From Knoxdaviesia capensis (taxonomy: Eukaryota; Ascomycota; Sordariomycetes; Microascales; Gondwanamycetaceae): a DNA stretch of 64,000 bases. Location: positions 1,251,980 to 1,315,979 of the forward strand of contig LNGK01000012.1 of the NCBI GenBank assembly GCA_001510575.1, written 5' to 3'. Of the stretch, positions 56,004-64,000 are shown in pieces. Below the pieces are notes generated by a model that saw only the letters and a program-made list of their open reading frames with translations, was not told the DNA's origin and did not search any database. Numbering within the stretch: the first letter of the stretch is position 1; every line of letters starts with the position of its first letter. The position numbers were made by a program, and so were the translations under genes.

Positions 56004-57331
56004 AAAAATTAATTTTTTATAAGCGTAATACTTATACTATTAATCTCTTATTAACCTTCTATTAAAGCCTAACTATCGTAATCGACTACCTTTCCTTTAA
56101 GTTTAAGTCCTAATCGATACGTAATTAACTAATATCTCGACTTTCCTTTCTTTTAATTTAGAATTTACTTCTACTAATAGCTTTACTACTTTCCGCCGTA
56201 GTAAACTACGAATTACCTTTCTTTTATAAAAAACCTTTCTATTTAACCTCCTTTTAGTAACGAAAGTACGTTAAATAAATATCTTTTATTTTCCTTCTTT
56301 TAATTCCGTCTTTACCGAACTAATAGCTAATTAACTACTATTACTCTAGTAAAATACCGAATTACCCTACCTTTACTAACGTTTTATACGCCCCCCGCGT
56401 ACCTTTCCTATACCTCCTAAGCTATCGGATACTACTAATAGGTTCGAGTCCTATTACTAAATATTTAATAGCTAATCCCTTTATTTTTATTTATTTCTAT
56501 AACTTTTCCTTTATTTTTTACGATATTTCTATTTATTCTACGACTTTACCTATTTATTTCTACGACTTTTTCTAGTTATTTCTAAAACTCCTACTATTCC
56601 GATAACTAACGTCTTAATATTTCTACTATTTTCGATTATTTTCTACTACCTCCGTTTATAGACTTCCTTTATTACTTACTCTCCTATTCTATTTAATTCT
56701 AATTACTAATCCGCCTCTTATTCTAAGACTAACCCGCTTTTATACCCCCTTTATACCCCGTTTATATACTAATAGTCTTATTTCTTATTTTACTAGCCCT
56801 ATTTCTTTTCTAAGGGTTATCCTTTCTACCGCTCTTTCCCCCTATCCTTAACCCTATAAATCTAAACTATCTAACTATTTATAACTATTATACCCTAGTT
56901 TTCCCTATTTATTCCTTTTTCGCTCTTACTTACTATCGGTTTATATCCCTAACCCCCTATTCCCTAGCGAGCCTAGACCGCTAATATCCTCTTTTACGCT
57001 AAATATTAAATAAAGAATAACGTATTCTACGTAAAAGAGATAAAAGTATTACTTATAACCTTAAAGCCTTAAGTAAAGTAAGCGCTATAACTAACCTATA
57101 AACTAGTAAGTTACCGGTTAAGGAGCTATAACCCCTTACGGAAGTAACCCCTATTACGTATAATCGTCGGATAATAATAGGACGAGGGAAAGGAAAGGCT
57201 ATAGATAACGGGATAAATATTCTACTAGTATAGCTAGTAAGTAGTCTACCGCCTTAATATACCGAGTCTATTACGATCGAGGAATTAAAGTAAATAATAA
57301 AAGCGCTACTTATAGACTATATAGAGTCTAA

Positions 57332-57614
57332 TGTGATTCCTAGATATATAGTCTAAAGGACTAACAAATGAGTTACAATTGTAAGGCACGTATAGAGAAA
57401 TATATATAAAGGGAAGCTTGAATTTTTTCTATCTCAAGATGTTTCCTATGAAAGCGCGGCAGATGTCTGCCTTTTATAGGTCTTTTGCCAGCTCTTTGAG
57501 GCATTTGTGTGCATATAGATATGCACCCAAATGCTCACCGCTGGGCAGTATCCACGTGCATTGGTGTACGTTTGTACGTAATTGCAATGCACTCTGACCT
57601 ATTGGGGATCCACA
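57332..57614 (-). mobile_element. Unmutated solo LTR, 283 bp
   Basis: TGTGATTCC ... GGATCCACA with TG...CA ends, flanked by CTAA on both sides (57328-57331 and 57615-57618). The uninterrupted site is seen in copy 2 near 54970 (TATCTAACTTTAA). It is colinear with the mutated LTRs at equal length but keeps abundant CpA/TpG. Orientation is opposite to LTRs 1-3. Interpreted as a solo LTR left by recombination of a later insertion. Confidence 0.9.
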
Positions 57615-58999
57615 CTAACTTTAATAGATAAGCGAAAGAGAAAAAGCGTACTAATAATATAAATACCGTTATTAGTACGATAATAGAGAAGCTTTTAGAA
57701 AAGCTAATAGACGCTATAAGCCGTAGTAACTTACTAGCTATAGCTATAGCTACCTTATCCTCTTTTCCTACTCCCTCGTTATTATTAGTTAGTCCGTAGA
57801 TAATAGGACTACTATTACTTACCGACCTAAGTAGAAAGAGCCCCCTTTCTAGCGTAACTATAGCTAATAACCCGTTATTACCTATAACTAGCGTCTAACT
57901 AACGAGAAACTAGCCCTCGGTATAGTATATTATATTATAAATACCGAGAGGTATAGGTAGTACGGTTCTAGAAGGATAATAAGGTTATATATATAGATAA
58001 GGAGTATACGATAGTAATATATTTCTAATATTTCCTATACTATTCTAGTAAATACCCTTATAAACGACGACCCCTAAAGTAATATTTTAAGCGAAACTAT
58101 ATCTAGGACCTAATAGTAAAGCGTTTACTAATATTAGTATTAACGGCTTTATACTACTATTATAGCTTACTATTAAAGGATAATTCCTAGGCCCTCGTTT
58201 AGTAAATAGGAATTTAGCTATCGAAGGTAGTTTAATAAAGTAAAATATACCTCTAATAAATAATAAGTACGCTATTAAGTAGTATTAATACCTTTAAGCG
58301 ACGTTTCTAGAGCTAATACTCTTATTAGATATTAGTAATAAAGAAGATCGTAAGAAAAACGGTAAAAAAGCTATTAGTTAGCTATAAAGCGACTACTTAA
58401 GTAAGGTAGACTATATAGTTATAGTATAATTAATATATATTTAGACCTACTTATATAAATTTATAATTCTATATACGTATTAGATATCTTAAATACTACC
58501 GGTAATTAGAAGCGAATTTATACCCCTTTAGTATTTTATTTAATAGTATACTAATATACTATAACCTATACTAGTAGAATCTATACTAATATTTATCTCT
58601 AGTTATATACTAATATCTACCCCTTCGCGCGTATTTATAGCTCTCGCGTTTAATTATTAGAATAAGTCTAAATATAAAGCTATTAAACTTTTAGCTAAGA
58701 TAGTATAGAATTCTATTAATAACTTACTTAAAACGTATTATATTCGACGTATAGTAAAAGATATTCTACGTTATAATATTACGGACTTATAGTATAAGAT
58801 ATAGTAGGATATAACCCCTAATTCTAGTATCCGTATTATAGTTAATATTACCTACTATTTATTAAAGACTAGATAATTATACGCCGCTTAACTAAATACC
58901 GCGCCGAAGACCGAGGAGGAAGGAGAAACGCTATAATTTAAAACCTATAAAGAGGTACTTAATTATATTATATAGGATAAAGATAGAGATAAATCTATA

Positions 59000-59041
59000 T
59001 GTTTCCGATACGGAAAGATAGGTTATTAGGTTTACGAATAT
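59000..59041 (+). pseudogene. Gag zinc-knuckle remnant
   Basis: The frame reads Cys-x2-Tyr-x4-Tyr-x4-Tyr with one internal stop, i.e. a CCHC knuckle spacing in which the second Cys, the His and the last Cys codons have become Tyr by G-to-A or C-to-T change. Spacing and the GKIG core support the call. Confidence 0.75.
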
Positions 59042-60589
59042 ACGGAGCTACGTACCGAGAATAACGATCGACGTTAAAAGGCGCGTTAGAACACGCGTTT
59101 CACGATAAACCGAGGCTAAACGATAGATAATCGTAGTTATTCCCGCGAGCCTCGTAACTATTCTCGAAATACCTCCCGCGACCGTAACTATTTACGAAGT
59201 TAAGACCGAAAGATATACCGTTCCCCTACTCCCTACCCCTCTAGGAATAAAGATAGGCTAATAACGGATAAAGGATAGCGGAATAATAGGAGAAGGGATA
59301 AGAAACCCGCTATTTATAATATATACCCTATATAGAAAGAAGACTTATCTCCCGAAGGATCTCCCCTCTTAGAAGCTACGGGCTTAGACGTAGATAATAA
59401 CTATTTCGCTAACGTTACCTACTATTCTATACTATTTATAATCCCTTTAGTAGAGGAATTAACGTTAATTAGTAAGATACTAATAAAATAGCTACGACGC
59501 GAAGGATACCGTAAACGATACCGCCTCTATACTAGTTTACTAACGAATAACTAATAAACGCCGCTTATAGTATTTATTAATATTAGAATAGCTAGCGTAT
59601 TTATCTCTAAATCGTACGCCCGTCGCTATTTAATACTATACTAATCTATTAACCCTCTACGCCTTAGTAGCTTAGGTAGTAATAGTAGCTTTATTATTAT
59701 CGACGATATCGTTATTTCCTTCTAATTAACGACTATTAATAGACTATCCAAGGTTATTTCTATAGTAGCTAGTATTATTACTAACGGTACTTACCTTACT
59801 AACTTAACTATTAGCTAAAGCGGAGCTATAAAGCTCGGTTATACTAACGCTAATAATATAATAAAGCTTATATTTCTACGCGATTCCCCCGTTATTCTAT
59901 ATTTCTACCTTCCCTAGAGACGAGATAATATCGCTATTACCTATACTACTTCTACTACCGATTCTAGTCCGATAAATATTACCTTTTCCTACGATAATAT
60001 TACCTCTTTTCACGATAATCCTACCTCTTTCTATAATAAGAACCTCCCTTTACCTCTATTAATATATATTTATAGTATTTTACTTATAGATCCTAATACC
60101 TATACCCTCTCTTATATTACCTCTAAATCGTTTCTTTTTATTACTTACTTTACTAAGTAATAGTATAATAGTACTCCTTTACCCCGATAAACGTTTCTTA
60201 GAACGGTAAATACTAACTAAGTAACTATTAAATTTAACGAAGAGCTATTACCTAAGTATAAGAAGTAACTATTACTTATAAAAGAGCGTACGAAGCGCGA
60301 CGCTATTCGCGGTACCCGTATTATTATAGAAAACTAATAGAAGAAGGTAAATACCGAAACCCTAATAATTATACGAAAGGCCTTCGATAATAATACCTTT
60401 ATCTTTATTCTATAGTATTTTAATATTAGACTAGACGTAAAGGCCTATACTTAATATAATATTAAGACCGTTAATACTAAACCTAGATCTCTCCCCCTAC
60501 GCCGCTATAGCCCCTACTAACGTAAAATTATAAAGGAATTTACTAATAAACTACTCTTACTTAGTATTATTCGATACGCTATTAACTCC

Positions 60590-61010
60590 CTATAGTCCGT
60601 ACCTATATTATTACTACCTAAGAAGCCCCTCCCTAGTAATAACCGGCTTAGATACCGTTTCGTAATTAACTATTATATATTAAACGAAATTACGCGAAAG
60701 GTAGCCTATCTATTACTAAATATCGAGGATTCCCTATAATAAGCTACTAGATACCGATTCTATACTTTTCTCGACTTAGAAGACGGCTTCTAGTAGATAG
60801 TTATAAACCCTAAGGTAGTACTAAAGATAGCGTTTTCTACGCTTTTTAGATAATACGAATAGCTTTATATACTATTTAACCTTATAAACGTACCTATAAC
60901 CTTCTAGCGTTTTATAAACGAAGTCCTCGAGCTAGTACGCGCCTTTACTATAGGCCTTTTAAATAATATTTATATTTAAGGTAAGATAATAATAGAATTA
61001 GTTAATAGAA
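60590..61010 (+). pseudogene. Reverse transcriptase remnant
   Basis: In one frame with stops: RYRFVINYYILNEITRK, FYTFLDLEDGF, RFINEVLE and the active-site region LLNNIYI near 60957-60977, where both catalytic Asp codons now read Asn. The order and spacing are those of Ty3/gypsy reverse transcriptases. Confidence 0.85.
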
Positions 61011-61379
61011 TAATCGCTATTCTACGCTAATTAAGCCGCTATTAACTATTATTAAACCTTAAGAAGTACGAATAGTTCGTTAAAGAAAGTAAGTTCCTAG
61101 GAATAATTATCTCTATCTACGGTATTCGTCCCGATCCTAAGAAGGTAGCTACTATCTACGAGAGACTAACGCCTACTATTACTATTAAGATCCGTAGCTT
61201 TTTAAATACCGCTAGCTATTTACGCTGCTTTATCCCCTACTTTATATATAAAACGCGTCTACTTTATAAGTATACTAGAGTAGATAAGCTTAAAGGCGTA
61301 TAAGTATAGCTAAATAACGAGTTATTATAAGCCTAATACGATATTTACGATACTATAGCCTCCCTCCCGGAGCTACGTA

Positions 61380-61700
61380 ACTACGACTATATACTCCTAT
61401 TAATACTTGAGACTAACGCTTCTAATTATATTATCGGTACTACGTTATTCTAACTATAACGCGATTCTAATAATAAACGTAGCGTTTTATACCTAGTTAC
61501 GTACTTTAACGCTATTTTATTAAAGACCTAGTAGCGATATAGTACCTAAGAGAGAGAAATACTTACTATTATTATATTATTATAGTATTAGAAGAGCTAG
61601 CTAGAGGCCGCTAAGATTACTATTATTACTAACTATAAAACCCTACGCCTTTTTACTACTAAATAGGAATAGCTAGCTAGAATATTATGATTTCTTAATA
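61380..61700 (+). pseudogene. RNase H remnant
   Basis: DYILLLILETNASNYIIGTT (the catalytic Asp of T-D-A-S reads Asn) is followed by a YSTQEREILTII-like block with one stop upstream. It follows the RT remnant as expected for Ty3/gypsy pol. Confidence 0.75.
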
Positions 61701-62399
61701 TAATCGTATACTATAGCGTACGTATTTACTACCGATCCGGAAAGGCTAATATTTTAGCTAATTAGTTATTACGGCCGCGTATAGATATAGCGCTCGTAAC
61801 GAATAAAGAGGAAAGGTACGAAACGAACGATAATAATACGTTAACTAACGTCTTTCCTACTATTACTATTAATAACGAGACCCCTAGACTACCGAACTAA
61901 CGATTTAAGATACGTCTACTAGCGCGACTACTACTAAACGACGCTAAATAGCCTCTAAATAATACTATAAATACCGAATAACCTACGAACGATACGCTAA
62001 TCGCCCCTAATATTAAGAAGTTAAACGACCTTAGATAATATAACGTCTAGGATATTATTAACTACCTAGAGAATAGCTATCTACTCCCTTATCGTATCCC
62101 TTTAACCTTCGTTTAGGACTATTTCGCTATCTTTTATAGTAAAGTATATACCGTTATTAACTATATCCTAATAAAAATACTAATATATAAGGCTTCTATT
62201 TTAGAAGCTATTAAGGTCTATAAGCTAGAAGGCTATACGCGCGTTAGTACCCTATATACGCCGTTAGCTAAACGAGTATAGTATCCTAACTTAATTTTAG
62301 TTACGAATAAGGCTATTTAATAGTATATAGAATATTAATTACTATAAAAGCCCCCTAAAGTAACGGAATCGCTACGACTAATACTAATTATATAACTAT

Positions 62400-62800
62400 T
62401 AGTACGCTAAGGAATAGACTTTACTAGCCGTTTTATTATTAATAGTAAATAGATATAGCTATTAACGGTAGTTAAGTACGCTACCGGCTACGCTATAATA
62501 GCTATAGACCCTCGTAATAGCACCTTAGCTACTACGAAGTTACTAGTAATACGTATTTATATAGTATTTAGACCGCTAGTTAAGATTATTACTAATAATA
62601 GTACCCCCTTTAACTCTAATAAATTTAAGACCCTCCTCGTTAACTATAACTCCCCTATATAATAGTATCGTATAACGATATACTATCTATAGATAAATAA
62701 CTAAGTTAAGCGCTTTAATAAGTAAATTAAATATATCGCTAGCTATCTAGCTAACGCTAACGCTAAAAACTAAGAAGATATTAATTAGCTAATAATTATT
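62400..62800 (+). pseudogene. Integrase core remnant
   Basis: GIDFTSRFII ... VVKYATGYAI ... ITNNSTPFNSNKFKTLL: the first catalytic Asp (GIDF) is retained, the second position reads Asn (TNN), and the Glu region downstream is read through stops. This is a D,D-35-E core of the Ty3/gypsy type. Confidence 0.8.
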
Positions 62801-63340
62801 CCTAAAGCTATACGTATCTACTTAAATAGACCGTAAATAAGTAGCTTTTCCCTATATTATCTACTTTTTAGTACTAAGCCCTATGATAGCGCTACCTATA
62901 TTACTACGCTATATAAATAGGAGCCTACTATAGATAAAGTTATCGCCTCCTAATAAGATTTAGCTCGCGAAAAATAGTTATTTAAGACCGTTTATCTATT
63001 ATCTAACTTTATAAAGGCATACCGAATATATATCCGTACTATATTATAAAATAATAAAGCTACGTATCGTATTTTTAGTAAAAGCGATTAGACGTTACGA
63101 TATCGATTATAAAAATATAAATACGAGCTATTCTACGATAGACCGTAGCTTATTATCGACGTTTACTAAGGTAATACCTATACTCTAGAGTTACTAGGCG
63201 GTTATTAGCTTAATAAACGCTATAATAGGTTTAACTTATTCCTAGCGTACGTCGAGGATAGCTAGCCTATTTATAGCCTTTAGTATACTAGTCGTCGCTT
63301 ACTCGAGCTAGATCGTAAGCGTCTATCGTCTATTAGTAGA

Positions 63341-64000
63341 TAGTTACCTTACCTTATACTATTTCTTTCCTTTTTTATTTTCTATTTATTAATTTACTTT
63401 TCCTTTATAATATTTATTTTATAGTTATCCCCTATTTATATCCTAATTCTATTTATATCTTAATTTCCTTTATTTTATTTTTATTTTCGGTTACGCCTTA
63501 CTATTAAGCTATATTATTTTCCCTTTTTAGAATTTTTCTTTTATTATTCTTTTTTTATTTTACTACTATTACCGCTAATATTCCGCCTTTTATATACTTT
63601 TTCCGATTTTTTCCTACGTATTTCCCTATATTTAACTTATTTTATTATATTAATAATTAATAGAACGCTCTAGACTTACCGCTACGCCTATATACTATTT
63701 TTTTCTTTCTTCTTTTCTTTATTCCTAATTCCCGCGCTTTACGCTAGCTACTTATATTTACGTAGCTAACTATCGTACTTTCTTATATTTATATAACGAA
63801 GGGAAGGGAAGGAGGTACTAATTATATTATCTAATACTAAATAGTATAATACCGCTATAATACGATATTCTAAATACCGCGACTAACCTAAACGTCCTTT
63901 ATCTAGCTATCCCTTCCGTCCCCCGGGACCCGCTTTTCTTAGTAACTACTTAGTTTAATAGCTATTAGGACTATATTAGCTAATAGAAGGACTACTATAG
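63341..64000. other. Mutated AT-rich tail, unassigned
   Basis: Pyrimidine-rich, no coding remnant recognised. It may be the 3' untranslated part of the copy 3 element or another repeat. A slightly GC-richer segment ends the window (about 63890-63935). Confidence 0.5.

Larger units (their letters stand above)
56004..63340 (+). mobile_element. Ty3/gypsy-type retrotransposon internal region (copy 3), RIP-inactivated
   Basis: A leader (56004-56580) shared with copies 1-2, then gag-like and pol-like sequence on the + strand in the order zinc knuckle, reverse transcriptase, RNase H, integrase, the Ty3/gypsy order. Frames are broken by many TAA/TAG codons formed from CAA, CAG and TGG. It is split by a solo LTR at 57332-57614. 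The 3' LTR is not in the window: no GATCCCTAATAGG-type start occurs after 63340. Confidence 0.88.
51812..64000. other. RIP-type AT-rich repeat island
   Basis: From the base after the tRNA to the window end, C and G drop sharply, CpA and TpG nearly vanish while TpA and CpG remain, and stop codons crowd every frame so that no frame reaches 60 codons. This is the footprint of repeat-induced point mutation (C-to-T at CpA on both strands of duplicated DNA). The content is nested Ty3/gypsy-type retrotransposon copies, listed separately. The first 250 bp (51812-52061) are unassigned mutated sequence. Confidence 0.93.

Noticed and set aside
51812..64000. CRISPR-like array or centromeric satellite in the AT-rich island
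   Set aside because: The repeats are long, differently spaced LTRs and shared internal sequence with gag-pol remnants, which a nested retrotransposon explains fully.

Overview
The window is nuclear DNA of a filamentous ascomycete, most likely a member of the Eurotiales (Aspergillus/Penicillium type). The evidence is compact genes with many short introns of about 50-190 bp (GT...AG, CTAAC-like branch sites), an AcrB-type ubiquitination-network protein, a GrrA-type F-box protein, Clr5 and DUF1996 proteins, and repeats ruined in the way fungal repeat-induced point mutation (RIP) leaves them. Splice sites were chosen by hand from donor, branch and acceptor motifs, reading-frame phase and protein-family continuity. 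Every multi-exon model sums to a whole number of codons.

Layout, 1-51.8 kb (gene-bearing, ordinary base composition): a 5'-truncated Zn-cluster-type transcription factor (+); ccr4 deadenylase (-); a methyltransferase (+); a mitochondrial-looking protein of unknown function (+); acrB (+); a second mitochondrial-looking unknown (-) divergent from mitochondrial clpP (+); a bestrophin-type anion channel (+); F-box/LRR grrA (-); ribosomal protein L16/uL13 (-); a membrane-anchored UBL-BAG protein (-); glutaredoxin (+); AIM18-like protein (+); acetyl-CoA hydrolase/CoA-transferase ach1 (-); TFIIH/CAK cyclin H (-); a mitochondrial-carrier-like protein (+); a Clr5-domain protein (-); a secreted DUF1996 protein (-); and an intron-containing tRNA-Leu(CAA). 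Long gene-poor spacers (1.9-4.0, 6.2-11.0, 14.7-19.2, 26.4-29.5 kb) hold mainly pyrimidine-rich leaders and microsatellites. No secondary-metabolite cluster or operon-like unit is visible. Several genes act in mitochondria (clpP, aim18, ach1, carrier, glutaredoxin, two unknowns) and several in ubiquitin or proteostasis pathways (acrB, grrA, BAG, clpP), but they are scattered on both strands and I do not infer co-regulation.

Layout, 51.8-64.0 kb (dead repeat island): just downstream of the tRNA the composition changes abruptly to AT-rich DNA in which CpA and TpG are almost absent while CpG and TpA persist. No open reading frame of 60 codons survives. It consists of nested copies of one Ty3/gypsy-type LTR retrotransposon. 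I can place three complete 283-bp LTRs in + orientation, several partial copies in both orientations, and one internal region whose zinc knuckle, reverse transcriptase, RNase H and integrase remnants are still legible between stop codons. Inside it lies a solo LTR (57332-57614), also exactly 283 bp, flanked by a CTAA duplication and rich in CpA/TpG, so it arrived after, or escaped, the mutation process.

The most interesting items are this unmutated solo LTR in RIP-ruined kin, a 19-nt micro-exon needed to complete ClpP, and a glutaredoxin with a CHYC active site and two in-frame starts suggesting dual localisation. I found no convincing wholly new biological system.
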